Source: Cryomorpha sp963836915
Lineage (GTDB): Bacteria; Bacteroidota; Bacteroidia; Flavobacteriales_D; Cryomorphaceae
Reading direction: 5' to 3'
Assembly: GCA_963836915.1 (NCBI GenBank)
Contig: CAWILH010000002.1
Span: forward strand, 2,976,001-3,040,000
DNA length: 64,000 nucleotides
Shown: piece after piece, positions 1 to 10,108 of the stretch
How positions within the stretch are numbered: position 1 is the first letter of the stretch
Layout of the letters: every line of letters starts with the position of its first letter
Position numbers and translations under genes: made by a program
The notes under the pieces: model-generated
The model's database searches: none
What the model was told of the DNA's origin: nothing
The model's input: the letters and a program-made list of their open reading frames with translations, nothing else

Positions 1-2
1 CT

Positions 3-3000
3 ACCGGTAACGGTGCTTCAAATGAATGTACTTTTCCAATCTCGGGAACCGCAACTCATGCTGATTGGTATAGCTTTACTCCAGTATTGAGTGGAACGAT
101 ATCGGTTTCTGCATGTGAAGGTGGCGCTGATACCCGATTATCCATCCATTTTGGTTCATGCGAGTCTTTATCGTGTTATACAAATAATGATGATGCCTGT
201 TCAACAACAGCCACATCAATGACTGAATTTGCGAGTGAATTGACCGATCTCTTAGTTATTGCTGGGACGACCTATTATATTGAGTGGGACTCAAGGTGGA
301 ATACGCTGGGCTTCGATTGGAGCTTGGAATTTACACCGGCCAATGACGAGCCCTGCGATGCGACTCCAATTGCATGTGGAGAATCAATCGCTGGCACAAC
401 CGCTGGCGCAAGCGCCAGCGGAGTTGATGCGATTTGTGGAACAGGAGTAGACAACGATGTATTCTTTTCGCTTGAAGCTACGGGCGGACTGGAATATACC
501 GTAAATGTTAATGGAGCTAATCATGATGGTATTCTTGCGGCTTTCACAGGAGACTGCAACGAGCTTACGCAAATAGCGTGTGCAGATGATAACGTGTTTG
601 ACGGCGGAATTGAAACCGTAGTTTTTATGGTTACCGAATCCCAAACAGTGACTATCCAGACCTATGATTGGGGTGGTTCTTCAGATTTTACAATCGATGT
701 AAGCTGCACCGCTCCTGCCAATGATCTATGCACTGAAGCAACGACCCTACCGTTGCGTGCCCCTGGCACATGCGAAGGAAATGAAGCCATAGGAACCACA
801 GAAGGCGCTGCTTCGGATAGCTTGGCTGGTATTTGTGAAAGCAGTAGCCCAGATGTATTTTACCGATTCTTCTCAGGGTCCTTCTCAACAATTATAATAA
901 ATCGAAATTCTATTTCCGCTACCGATCTGGTCATTAATCTATTGAATGATGATTGTACTGCAAATCAATTATGTGGATTTGGCGGCGGCTCATCCACACT
1001 TGAAGTAGAGCCAAACACTTTTTATAAAATCAGAGTGTCGACAAATATCAGCTTTGGTAACGTTGGTACCTTTGCGATTTGTGTAGAAGGGGTATATGAC
1101 TGCCCGACGCTTGATGCAAATTTTGGGGATATTTGTAATGATGGAAATCCGAATACCGGGACTGATGTAGTCGGAGAAGACTGTATTTGCTCAGGCTCTG
1201 CTCCACCTGCCAATGATCTCTGCGAAAATGCAGAAACGCTTCCTGTCAATCTTCCTGGTGACTGCGCTGGCAATGAAGTAACGGGAACGACCATAGGCGC
1301 ATTGCCTGACGACTTTGTGATTTCTTGCGATTTCTCACCAAATCCCGGTGTCTTCTACACATTTAATTCCGGGTCGTATTCGTCAATGATTATAAATTAT
1401 TCTTATATCACGGCCAGTGATTTGGTGATAACCGTTAAAACAGGCTGTGCAGGTGACGAGATTGCTTGCAGCATAAATAGTAGTTCTGTCGAATTTTCAA
1501 CTATACCAAACACAGATTATATTATAAATGTATCGAGTATAATATTTTCTGCCCAGTCTCAAGCTGGAAGTTTTAGCATTTGTTTGGAAGGGATCTACGA
1601 TTGCTCTATATTTAGTGGGAATATAGGTGACCCATGTGACGATGGAAACGCAGGTACTAGCGGCGACATCATCGTCGAAGGTTGTTCCTGCCTAGGAACC
1701 CCAATACCGGCAAATGACCTTTGTACCAACGCCCAAAACCTGAATGTAAACTTACCTGGCGACTGCGCTGGTAACGAAACATCTGGAACCACTTCCGGAG
1801 CTTTGGTGGATATTTTTTCTGAAAATTGTGATGGCTCAAATCCGGGTGTTTTCTACGCTATTAATTCGGGTTCTTATCCATCCATCAATATTAACTACTC
1901 AACCACGGATCCTGATGTAGATCTGGTTGTCACAGTTAATACGAATTGCTCGGGAGAATCTGAAAATCAAGTGGCATGTGATTCCAACTCAGATATTGAA
2001 ACGTTTGAAGCTGAGCCCAATACAGAATATATTATTCATATATCAAGCAATACTTTTTTCGGGAGTACTGGAGTCTTCACTATTTGTGCCGAAGGAATCT
2101 ATGATTGTACTATCCTAGAAGGTAATATCGGTGATGCTTGTAATGATGGCAACCCCGACACAAATAATGATGTTATTTTAGGAGACTGTTCATGCGTTGG
2201 AGTGTATGATTGTCCCGCCCTATCGGCAAACATTGGAGATGCTTGTGATGATGGTAACGCCGATAGCGACAACGATGTGATCACTGCTGATTGTACTTGT
2301 TTGGGTTCAATTACTTTTGATTGTCCTGCCTTATCGGCAAATATAGGTGACCCCTGTGATGATGGGAATGCCAATACAAGCGGCGATATTGTTTTAGAAG
2401 GTTGTACTTGTGAAGGCATTCCGATCCCTGCCAATGACCTTTGCACCAATGCAGAAGTTCTAGGGGTAAATAATCCTGGAGATTGCGCCAGCAATGAGAC
2501 CACAGGCACCACGGCAGGAGCGCTGCCATCTCCAGATTTAGGAACCTTTGCTTGTGAAACATTTGCACCCGATGTTTATTACAGCTTTAATTCGGGTGAT
2601 TATGATCAATTGCTTGTTAATCTAAATACACTGGATGCAACCGATTTAGTACTGAGTGTTTATGAAAGTTGCGCTGCAGACACAGAATCAATTCTGGATT
2701 GCAATATCGACATAAATCAATCAGAGTCAATAGCTACTAGTACCAATACTGATTATATCATACGTGTGCATTCTTTTGATTCTGTAGGAGCAGGAAGTTT
2801 TCAAATCTGTATTGAAGGTACCTACGATTGTCCTGCCCTATCGGCAAATGTTGGTGACGCTTGCAATGATGGTGACCCAGCTACAATAAACGATGTAGTC
2901 ACTGCGGCCTGCGCATGCCAAGGCACTGCATCTCCGCCAGGTACCCTTACAGGAACGGCCAACTGGACGAGTGCCTGTGGTAGCCGCGATATGACCGTGA

Positions 3001-3410
3001 AGCTCTACACTCCTGGTACCTCGCTTCTCTTCCAGACCTATAATACGACGATCACTGCTTCGGGCAGCTTCAGCGTGCCAGGCATACCTTCCGGTACTTA
3101 TGATATTTTCGTGAAAATAGATGGATACCTGCAGAAGGGCTTTCCAAGTGTGAGCATCAGCACCTCCGGTGGCTCACTCGCAGTGGGAGCCATTATAAAC
3201 GGAGATATCAACAATAGCAACGGGATCAATATATCTGACTTAACGTCGCTGTCATCATCCTTCGGGCTTGTAGAAGGCGATTCGGGCTATAACCCAGATG
3301 CCGACCTGAACTGCAGTGGTGGGGTGAATATCAGCGACCTTACGCTCCTGAGCAGCAATTTCGGACTTTCAGGCGCTGTGCCGCCCATCCTATTTGGCCC
3401 GCTCGATTAA
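3..3410 (+). CDS. Large secreted multidomain protein with dockerin-like C-terminus (5' partial)
   Basis: The frame is open from base 3 with no start in the window, so the N-terminus lies upstream; the TTG at 87 is only the first possible in-window start. The visible protein is a chain of beta-rich, Cys-containing modules: four or more domains beginning with a 'PANDLC' motif and reading on to 'F.ICVEG' (pre-peptidase C-terminal-like), separated by short Cys/Asp repeats of the type 'YDCPALSANIGDACDDGN'. The end holds a 'GTANWTSACGSRDM' beta domain (carboxypeptidase regulatory-like) and two calcium-loop repeats, 'GDINNSNGINISDLT' and 'DADLNCSGGVNISDLT', which resemble a type I dockerin duplicated EF-loop. 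No T9SS C-terminal domain is seen. It is probably extracellular; adhesive or matrix function is inference. The last ~190 residues nearly match those of the next gene, down to DNA level. Confidence 0.85.
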   Translation, partial: TGNGASNECTFPISGTATHADWYSFTPVLSGTISVSACEGGADTRLSIHFGSCESLSCYTNNDDACSTTATSMTEFASELTDLLVIAGTTYYIEWDSRWNTLGFDWSLEFTPANDEPCDATPIACGESIAGTTAGASASGVDAICGTGVDNDVFFSLEATGGLEYTVNVNGANHDGILAAFTGDCNELTQIACADDNVFDGGIETVVFMVTESQTVTIQTYDWGGSSDFTIDVSCTAPANDLCTEATTLPLRAPGTCEGNEAIGTTEGAASDSLAGICESSSPDVFYRFFSGSFSTIIINRNSISATDLVINLLNDDCTANQLCGFGGGSSTLEVEPNTFYKIRVSTNISFGNVGTFAICVEGVYDCPTLDANFGDICNDGNPNTGTDVVGEDCICSGSAPPANDLCENAETLPVNLPGDCAGNEVTGTTIGALPDDFVISCDFSPNPGVFYTFNSGSYSSMIINYSYITASDLVITVKTGCAGDEIACSINSSSVEFSTIPNTDYIINVSSIIFSAQSQAGSFSICLEGIYDCSIFSGNIGDPCDDGNAGTSGDIIVEGCSCLGTPIPANDLCTNAQNLNVNLPGDCAGNETSGTTSGALVDIFSENCDGSNPGVFYAINSGSYPSININYSTTDPDVDLVVTVNTNCSGESENQVACDSNSDIETFEAEPNTEYIIHISSNTFFGSTGVFTICAEGIYDCTILEGNIGDACNDGNPDTNNDVILGDCSCVGVYDCPALSANIGDACDDGNADSDNDVITADCTCLGSITFDCPALSANIGDPCDDGNANTSGDIVLEGCTCEGIPIPANDLCTNAEVLGVNNPGDCASNETTGTTAGALPSPDLGTFACETFAPDVYYSFNSGDYDQLLVNLNTLDATDLVLSVYESCAADTESILDCNIDINQSESIATSTNTDYIIRVHSFDSVGAGSFQICIEGTYDCPALSANVGDACNDGDPATINDVVTAACACQGTASPPGTLTGTANWTSACGSRDMTVKLYTPGTSLLFQTYNTTITASGSFSVPGIPSGTYDIFVKIDGYLQKGFPSVSISTSGGSLAVGAIINGDINNSNGINISDLTSLSSSFGLVEGDSGYNPDADLNCSGGVNISDLTLLSSNFGLSGAVPPILFGPLD

Positions 3411-3434
3411 TTGTTTTTTTCATGGTTGATAAAG

Positions 3435-3466
3435 GCGCCCCGATAGTTCGGGGCGCTTTTTTTTTT
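3435..3466 (+). terminator. Rho-independent terminator of the first dockerin-type gene
   Basis: A 9-bp stem (3435-3443 with 3448-3456, arm GCGCCCCGA) with a 4-nt loop is followed by ten T residues. It lies 25 bp after the stop codon. A near-identical copy follows the next paralog at 8562, so the terminator was duplicated together with the gene end. Confidence 0.9.
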
Positions 3467-3684
3467 GAATGTTCATCGCTATTATAAGCTTTGTACCTCG
3501 CTCTTCCTTTAGCATTATTTCCTTCATGAGAAGACAGTGCTCAAAGTTCTTTATTCCTTGATGAGAATACATTCAACCCAAAATTCGCATTTCGATAGTA
3601 ACTGTATTGAATAGGGAATACTGTCAGCTGGAATTTTACTATCCATCACTAGATGTAGTTATATTCTCGCTTTCAGTCAATGAA

Positions 3685-3718
3685 TTGATAATAATCATCG
3701 ACGTATGTCATATTTTTG
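3685..3718 (+). promoter_or_regulatory. Possible Bacteroidota promoter (TTG / TATTTTTG)
   Basis: TATTTTTG at 3711-3718 fits the Bacteroidota -7 consensus TAnnTTTG, and TTG at 3685-3687 sits 23 bp upstream where a -33 element would be. It would drive the short reading frame at 3789. The rest of 3467-3788 shows nothing else I can recognise. Motif match only. Confidence 0.35.
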
Positions 3719-3788
3719 CGATGAGCTTTTATCTCAGATTCTGAAAAGTAATTGAGCAAAAGCACAATTAACCAATCGAGAATCTGCG

Positions 3789-4019
3789 ATGAAACCTACC
3801 AAAACCCTTTTTGGCAATTGCTCCGAGCAACGGCCGAATGATTTACCATCCATACTTATTTTAGGTTTATTTATGCTGGCAGGCATTAATCTCAAAGCCC
3901 GTGGTGAAGCGTGTGCAACCACCATTATAATAAATACCGTTTTCAGTGGGTGCAATACCCATTGTTCTCACTTTTGGAGCGATTCACTTTTGTCCTTTCA
4001 ACGACTAACACATCAATAA
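3789..4019 (+). CDS. Short hypothetical secreted peptide or remnant of a fourth paralog
   Basis: A 76-codon frame starts with a Lys-rich N-terminus followed by a hydrophobic stretch ('SILILGLFMLAGINLKARG') that could be a signal peptide, then a Cys-containing tail without a known domain. The DNA just before its ATG ('ATTAACCAATC') is shared with the leader of the gene at 8845, and a promoter-like element lies 70 bp upstream. I therefore read it as either a small secreted protein or the surviving 5' end of another member of the tandem family. It is not certain to be translated. Confidence 0.3.
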   Translation: MKPTKTLFGNCSEQRPNDLPSILILGLFMLAGINLKARGEACATTIIINTVFSGCNTHCSHFWSDSLLSFQRLTHQ

Positions 4020-4286
4020 ATAATGCTGATTCGCACCATCTACTTAACCTGTAAAACACTCAGTACACATTGATTTTATCTTGTTGGAAACAAAATTGCC
4101 CGGAAAGTAGAAACTAGCATCGCTCACCTATGAATAAACAAATATATTCGACCAGTAACTTATAAACACTCATAAACACAATTTTATCGATTTTAATTCC
4201 TACCTTGTGACGCGTTTTATCGATCTGTGAAGCGCACACATTTCATTTCACAACAGATTTTTTAAACCAATTAAACCCAATCCACC

Positions 4287-7200
4287 ATGTTTAGAACTAT
4301 ATGTATTTTCACCTGTGCATTTGCTTTCTGCACATCGCTCTCCGCACAAAATCTCGAATGGACGGACGCTCGCGAGCAGAGTGCCCAGAAAATGTTGATT
4401 AATCCATCAACATACCGAACGGTCTCCGTCAATTTTGATGACCTGAAGCAGGTTTTAATGGCCGCTCCCAGCGAAGGAACTTCTATTGATGACTCCAACT
4501 TCTCTATCACGCTTCCTACTCCCGAAGGGGGTCGAGAAGCGTTTACCATCGTTGAATCTTCGGTTATGGCTCCTGCCTTGCAGGCGAGCTATCCCGACAT
4601 TCGAACGTTTATGGGGGTAGGTCACGGGGCCTATGAGGGCGCCAGTATCCGGCTCGACTTTACGCTAAAGGGTTTTCACGCCCAAATATTGATGCCGGAG
4701 AACAGCTTTTATATTGACCCTGTAAGTACTGAAGATCTGAACGTATACATGGTGTATACGCGAGAAGCTTTTTTTGAATCAAATTCCAAAACTGTGGGAG
4801 AATGTCTATCAGATGACTTGAGCATCAGTGGAGCACCCTCTCCGGGGTCAAATACTCAACCGGTAAACGGTGGACAGGAATTGGAAGAAATGGATTTTTC
4901 GAGCAGCCGTGCCAGTAATGGTACCATATTACGAACATACCAATTGGCGCTCGCCTGCACGGGTGAATATGCTTCTTTTCACGGTGGTACGGTACCATTG
5001 GCTATGTCGGCTATGACCACCACCATGAATCGGGTAAACGGAATCTATATTCGTGATCTCAGTCTAAGAATGATTATGGTGCCGGACAATGATGACTTGA
5101 TCTATTTAAATGGTGCTTTCGACCCATATACGAATGGCAATACGGGAGCTATGATCGGTCAGAATCAAACCGTTGTAAATGCTGTGATCGGCGCTGCTTT
5201 CTATGACATCGGCCACGTCTTTGGTTCAGGTTCCAATGCCGGTTTGGCATCTCTGGCAGTAGTCTGCAACAATAGTTCGAAGGCCAGGGGGGTCACAGGT
5301 TCAGTTAGTCCAGTGGGCGATCCTTTTGACGTCGATTATGTAGCGCATGAGCTCGGACATCAATTCGGAGCACAGCATACGCAAAACAATAACTGTCAGC
5401 GCTCCGCAACATCTGCCTATGAGCCTGGCTCGGCTTCTACCATCATGGGTTACGCAGGGATATGTGCGCCAAACTTGCAGAGCAATAGCGATGCCCACTT
5501 TCATAACCACAGCTATAACCAGATGCGCACTTTTACAGCGGTAGGTTCGGGAGACTTTTGCGCTACAGCAACATCATCTGGCAATAACCCGCCTTCGGTG
5601 ACCGTTCCTTTTAGTGGTTTTTCTATTCCACGAAATACTCCCTTCGAACTTACCGCTACCGCTAGCGATGTAAATTCTGATCCACTTACTTATTGTTGGG
5701 AAGAATATGATTTGGGACCTGCCACGGCTTCAGGCGATGCTTCACTTACCAACCCCAGCGGAACTCAACCCATATTTAGATCATGGCCACCCACCAGCAG
5801 CAGTACCAGAGTATTTCCACGGCTTTCTAATTTGGTCAACAATACTACCGTGATTGGAGAGCTCTTGCCCTCTTATGCTCGCGCACTCACTTTTAGGTGT
5901 ACCGTCCGCGATGGTGATCCGGATGGAGGCGGGGTAAACGATGCCCAAGTATCATTTAATGTTGCAGGAAATTCAGGGCCATTTCTTGTAACGGCTCCCA
6001 ATACCTCTTCTGTGAGCTGGGCGAGCGGCACATCTCAAACGGTAACGTGGAGCGTCGCCAATACCACAGCAGCCCCTGTAAGCTGCAGCAATGTAGATAT
6101 CTTTCTATCTACCGATGGTGGCTTCACATATCCTACATTGCTATTGAGCAACACGCCCAATGACGGTTCGGCCAGCATCACTGTTCCAAATATTGCTACG
6201 ACTCAGGCCAGGATCAAGGTTAAAGCTCGTTTCAACGTATTTTTTGATATTTCAAATCAAAACTTCACTATCGCGCAGGTCTCAGCTACGAATGATGCTA
6301 TCTGTTCGGCGACTACGATTATTTGCGGTGAAACCTTGACAGGGTCTAATCTGGGTGCTACGAGCAGCTCTCTGGGATCACCCTCATGCGCTACTGGAAC
6401 AGACAATGATGTATTCTATCAATTTGCAGCCACTGCCAATAGCACATACACCATCACATGCAATGGATCTGATTATGATGCAGTTCTGGCCGTATATTCC
6501 GGATCGTGTTCGGGCGCACTCACCGAGTTGGGATGCGTTGATGACGGCTTGTCAGCTGGTGACCAAGAAACCTTAATATTCACGGCAGATGAGGATGCGC
6601 AGATATATATTCAAACGTATGACTGGGGGTCGAACGGTGGAAACTTCACCATCTCTTTGGCCTGTGATTTTGGCAATGACGACCCATGTGGGGCTATTGC
6701 TCTGAGTTGTGGTGAGACCATCTTGGGTTCAACCAATGGTGCCACCGGGAGTAGTGCAGGGTCACCATCGTGCTCTGGTGGAAGCGAAGAAGATCTCTGG
6801 TACTCTTTTACTGCCGGGTTGGGGTTTGTCCAAACTATTACAGTCAATGGTTCAAATTTTGACGGGGTTCTGGCTGCCTACACCGGAAATTGTAATGGAA
6901 CGCTCACCCAAATAGGCTGCTCTGACTCGGGGATCGGCAATGGCTTAGAAGAGTCGCTTGAGCTGAGCCCGGTGGCGGGAACAATCGTGTATATTCAAGT
7001 CTACGACTGGTTCACCAATGCCGGTGAGTTCACCCTTAGCCTTGAGTGTGGATTTTCCAATGATTTTATCTGCAATGCGATACCCATCGATTGCGGTGAG
7101 AATATTGATGGCTCTACCATCGGGGCGACCGATGACCCTGATATAGGGGCTCCGGAATGTTCCTTTCTCCCAAGTTCGGAGAATGATGTGTTTTTTAAGA

Positions 7201-8537
7201 TTGATGCTACCCCAAATCAAGAGTATACAATAGACCTTAGCGGAATGAATATAGATGGGGTACTCGCAGCCTATTCGGGTGGAGCATGTTCTAGCATGCT
7301 CACCGAAATAGCCTGTAGCGATGTATTCTTGGATGGTAATGATGAGAGTATCAGTTTTGAAGTGGAGGCCGCAGAAACAATCTGGATCCAGGTTTATGAT
7401 TATAATATAAACGGAGGTGAATTCAATATCGCCGTAAGTTGTGAACCTATATTTGACTGCCCTAGCCTTTCAGCAAATATTGGTGACCCTTGCAGCGATG
7501 GCGATCCTGACACTTCGGACGACATGATTACATCAGACTGTGATTGCGAAGGTATCATAGTGCCTGCCAATGACCTATGTACAGACGCACAGATGATATG
7601 GGTCAATATCCCAGGCGACTGTCCGATTAATGAAGTCACAGGAACCACTGTCGCAGCGACAGATACGGAAGGATATGAATGCGAATCATCTTCTCCCGAC
7701 GTATTTTACGCCATCAACTCAGGTTCATACAGCAGTATAGAGTTAACCCTATCGGCGATATCTGCAAGTGATCTGGTTTTAAACATTTATGAGAGCTGCG
7801 CATCTACCGAAGGGGAAATTCTCAATTGTTCCATAGGTGTAGACCAGGAATTGGAATTGGAAGTTGAGCCTAATACCGATTATATTATAAGGGTGCATTC
7901 CCTCAGTTCCGCTTCTGCTGGATCGTTTAATATTTGTGTTCAAGGGCTATACGATTGTCCTGCCCTATCGGCAAATGTTGGTGACGCTTGCAATGATGGT
8001 GACCCAGCTACAATAAACGATGTGGTCACTGCGGCCTGCGCATGCCAAGGCACTGCAGCTGGGACGGGTACACTTTCGGGCACCGCCAATTGGATAAGCG
8101 CCTGTGGTAGCCGAGATATGACCGTGAAGCTCTACACTCCCGGCACCTCGCTTCTCTTCCAGACCTATAATACGACGATCACTGCTTCGGGCAGCTTCAG
8201 CGTGCCATCAATTCCTGCCGGCACTTATGATGTTTTTGTGAAAGTCGATGGCTATTTGCAAAAGGGCTTTGCGAGCGTGACCATAACTAACTCTGGTATT
8301 TCGATCGATGTGGGCAATATGATAAACGGAGATATCAACAATAGCAATGGCATCAATATTTCAGACCTTACCATCCTATCAGCAGTATTTGGGCAGATAG
8401 AAGGTAGCGCAGGCTATAATCCCGATGCTGACTTGAATTGTAGCGGTGGGGTCAACATCAGCGACCTTACCATCTTGAGCAGCAGCTTCGGGGTTTCGGG
8501 TGCAGCGCCGCCCATTCTATTTAGCCCGCTCGATTAA
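4287..8537 (+). CDS. Secreted reprolysin-like zinc metalloprotease with dockerin-like C-terminus
   Basis: 1416 residues. A signal peptide covers about residues 1-20 ('CAFAFCTSLSAQ'). The propeptide-like region is followed by a metzincin domain with the zinc site HELGHQFGAQH at residues 354-364 (HExxHxxGxxH) and a Met-turn 'STIMGYAG' about 23 residues later, typical of M12B/reprolysin-like enzymes. After an Ig-like region ('NNPPSVTVPF...') come three domains of the 'DVFYQF/DLWYSF' pre-peptidase type, a 'YDCPALSANVGD' Cys repeat, a 'GTANWISACGSRDM' beta domain and a duplicated calcium-loop dockerin-like end ('GDINNSNGINISDLT'). It should be an exported endoprotease; its substrate cannot be read from sequence. 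It is transcribed in the same direction as its two paralogs but has its own terminator, so it is probably a separate unit. The ATG at 4287 is chosen because the signal peptide follows directly. Confidence 0.93.
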   Translation: MFRTICIFTCAFAFCTSLSAQNLEWTDAREQSAQKMLINPSTYRTVSVNFDDLKQVLMAAPSEGTSIDDSNFSITLPTPEGGREAFTIVESSVMAPALQASYPDIRTFMGVGHGAYEGASIRLDFTLKGFHAQILMPENSFYIDPVSTEDLNVYMVYTREAFFESNSKTVGECLSDDLSISGAPSPGSNTQPVNGGQELEEMDFSSSRASNGTILRTYQLALACTGEYASFHGGTVPLAMSAMTTTMNRVNGIYIRDLSLRMIMVPDNDDLIYLNGAFDPYTNGNTGAMIGQNQTVVNAVIGAAFYDIGHVFGSGSNAGLASLAVVCNNSSKARGVTGSVSPVGDPFDVDYVAHELGHQFGAQHTQNNNCQRSATSAYEPGSASTIMGYAGICAPNLQSNSDAHFHNHSYNQMRTFTAVGSGDFCATATSSGNNPPSVTVPFSGFSIPRNTPFELTATASDVNSDPLTYCWEEYDLGPATASGDASLTNPSGTQPIFRSWPPTSSSTRVFPRLSNLVNNTTVIGELLPSYARALTFRCTVRDGDPDGGGVNDAQVSFNVAGNSGPFLVTAPNTSSVSWASGTSQTVTWSVANTTAAPVSCSNVDIFLSTDGGFTYPTLLLSNTPNDGSASITVPNIATTQARIKVKARFNVFFDISNQNFTIAQVSATNDAICSATTIICGETLTGSNLGATSSSLGSPSCATGTDNDVFYQFAATANSTYTITCNGSDYDAVLAVYSGSCSGALTELGCVDDGLSAGDQETLIFTADEDAQIYIQTYDWGSNGGNFTISLACDFGNDDPCGAIALSCGETILGSTNGATGSSAGSPSCSGGSEEDLWYSFTAGLGFVQTITVNGSNFDGVLAAYTGNCNGTLTQIGCSDSGIGNGLEESLELSPVAGTIVYIQVYDWFTNAGEFTLSLECGFSNDFICNAIPIDCGENIDGSTIGATDDPDIGAPECSFLPSSENDVFFKIDATPNQEYTIDLSGMNIDGVLAAYSGGACSSMLTEIACSDVFLDGNDESISFEVEAAETIWIQVYDYNINGGEFNIAVSCEPIFDCPSLSANIGDPCSDGDPDTSDDMITSDCDCEGIIVPANDLCTDAQMIWVNIPGDCPINEVTGTTVAATDTEGYECESSSPDVFYAINSGSYSSIELTLSAISASDLVLNIYESCASTEGEILNCSIGVDQELELEVEPNTDYIIRVHSLSSASAGSFNICVQGLYDCPALSANVGDACNDGDPATINDVVTAACACQGTAAGTGTLSGTANWISACGSRDMTVKLYTPGTSLLFQTYNTTITASGSFSVPSIPAGTYDVFVKVDGYLQKGFASVTITNSGISIDVGNMINGDINNSNGINISDLTILSAVFGQIEGSAGYNPDADLNCSGGVNISDLTILSSSFGVSGAAPPILFSPLD

Positions 8538-8561
8538 TTATTTTTTTCATAGTTGATAAAG

Positions 8562-8590
8562 GCGCCCCGATGGTTCGGGGCGCTTTTTTT
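8562..8590 (+). terminator. Rho-independent terminator of the metalloprotease gene
   Basis: A stem of 9 bp (8562-8570 with 8575-8583), loop TGGT, then seven T residues. One loop base differs from the copy at 3435. Confidence 0.9.
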
Positions 8591-8844
8591 GCTCAAGTCC
8601 CATCAAGCAGTAATACCCAATCGCATAATTTTAGTGGCCCGACCAATTGAGCCATCCACGAATGGTTGCACCTGAAATCAAATGCCCAATCTGTACTAAA
8701 TCGATTCGAATTCTTAGCTAGAAGTGACGACCCATGAACTATAAGAATGTATCGACTAAAATGAGTATCTTGCCATTCTTTTAGAACGTTCTGCGCATTT
8801 GCAATAATGCGTGAAGCAATTAATTAACCAATCAAACAACCATT

Positions 8845-10056
8845 ATGAAAACTATTACAACCTTTTTCTTAAGCTATTTATGTGCAATAAAGAATTTTGG
8901 ATTGCGATTTTTTGCGCTAGTCATTATTCTTCTCTTCGGCACCGCCACGGGTCTGAGATCTGAAACTCTGAGATCTGAATACATCTTAGATTCAAGCTCG
9001 GCGCATTGCGTTGATACTAAAGCGCCTTTGCGCGGTCAGGCCTTGCATAAAGAAGTCTCCAATGGCTTCAACCTTGCAGTGCCAATGAATGATCTCTGTG
9101 AAAATGCGGTGACCCTGCCAGTGAATCTCCCTGGCGATTGCATATTCAATCAGGTAGTAGGAACTACGGAAGATGCCCTACTAGACGATTTCGTAACATC
9201 ATGCGATGGAAGTCCTAATCCAGGGGTTTTTTACACCTTCAACTCAGGGTCGTATAGCTCTATAATAGTATCATACTACGCTATCACTGCAAATGACTTG
9301 GTCTTAACGGTTAAGACTGGGTGCACTGGTACTGAGGTTGCCTGCGGAGTAAATACCGGAAGTCTTATTTTTTCGGTAACGCCGAGTACAACTTATACTA
9401 TGAATGTTTCTAGTTTGCCATCCAATCCGAATATAACCTATGCGGGCAGCTTTGAGATTTGTGTGCAGGGCGCCAAAGACTGTCCAGCCCTTGATGCCAA
9501 TATTGGCGATAGCTGTAACGACGGTAATATCAACACCACCGGTGATGTGGTCACGGCAGATTGCGAATGTGAAGGAACTCTGACCGCCATAGGTGCTCCG
9601 CTTACAGGTACTGCAAACTGGATAAGCGAGTGTGGCAGCAGGAATATGGCCATCGTACTATATACTCCCGGCACCGCATCGCTGTTCACTGTTTATTTTA
9701 CTACGATCTCGGCTTCGGGCGACTTCAGTGTTCCCTTGTTCCCGCTTGGTACCTTTGACATCTTTGTGAAAGTCGTCGGCTATCTTCAAAAGGCCGTCGG
9801 CACCGTGACCGTTACCCCTTCGGGCGCTACGATCGCAGTGGGGGAGATGATAAACGGCGACATTAACAATAGTGATGGTATCAACATTTCCGACCTTACC
9901 GCCTTATCGGCAGTATTCGGGCAGGTAGAAGGAAGTGCCGGCTATAATCCCAATGCCGATCTCAATTGCAGCGGCGGGGTGAACATTAGCGACCTTACAG
10001 TCTTGAGCAGCAATTTTGGTGTTTCAGGTCAAGATGCACCATTGGCCACCGAATGA
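8845..10056 (+). CDS. Secreted protein with one PPC-like domain and dockerin-like C-terminus
   Basis: 403 residues; the shortest of the three paralogs. A long hydrophobic segment at about residues 18-36 ('LRFFALVIILLFGTATG') serves as signal peptide or anchor. A single 'NDLCENAVTLPVNLPGDC' domain follows, then one Cys/Asp repeat ('KDCPALDANIGDSCNDGN'), the 'GTANWISECGSRNM' beta domain and the duplicated 'GDINNSDGINISDLT / NADLNCSGGVNISDLT' calcium loops. No enzyme domain is present. It looks like the minimal form of the family: export signal, one binding-type domain and the shared C-terminal cassette. The cassette has diverged more at DNA level than between the first two genes. Function is unknown. 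Confidence 0.88.
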   Translation: MKTITTFFLSYLCAIKNFGLRFFALVIILLFGTATGLRSETLRSEYILDSSSAHCVDTKAPLRGQALHKEVSNGFNLAVPMNDLCENAVTLPVNLPGDCIFNQVVGTTEDALLDDFVTSCDGSPNPGVFYTFNSGSYSSIIVSYYAITANDLVLTVKTGCTGTEVACGVNTGSLIFSVTPSTTYTMNVSSLPSNPNITYAGSFEICVQGAKDCPALDANIGDSCNDGNINTTGDVVTADCECEGTLTAIGAPLTGTANWISECGSRNMAIVLYTPGTASLFTVYFTTISASGDFSVPLFPLGTFDIFVKVVGYLQKAVGTVTVTPSGATIAVGEMINGDINNSDGINISDLTALSAVFGQVEGSAGYNPNADLNCSGGVNISDLTVLSSNFGVSGQDAPLATE

Positions 10057-10077
10057 GTTTTTTTTCCATACTGATAA

Positions 10078-10108
10078 AGGGTACCCCACTTTTGGGATAC
10101 CCTTTTTT
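10078..10108 (+). terminator. Terminator hairpin directly upstream of the group II intron
   Basis: GGGTA...TACCC arms with an inner CCCA/TGGG pairing are followed by six T residues. The stem is unrelated in sequence to the two upstream paralog terminators. The intron begins within a few bases of the T-run, the placement known for group IIC introns. Confidence 0.8.

Noticed and set aside
2099..2568. Minus-strand reading frames across the repeats of the first secreted protein
   Set aside because: Long antisense frames arise from the repetitive Asp/Cys codons; the plus-strand protein is clearly the real one.
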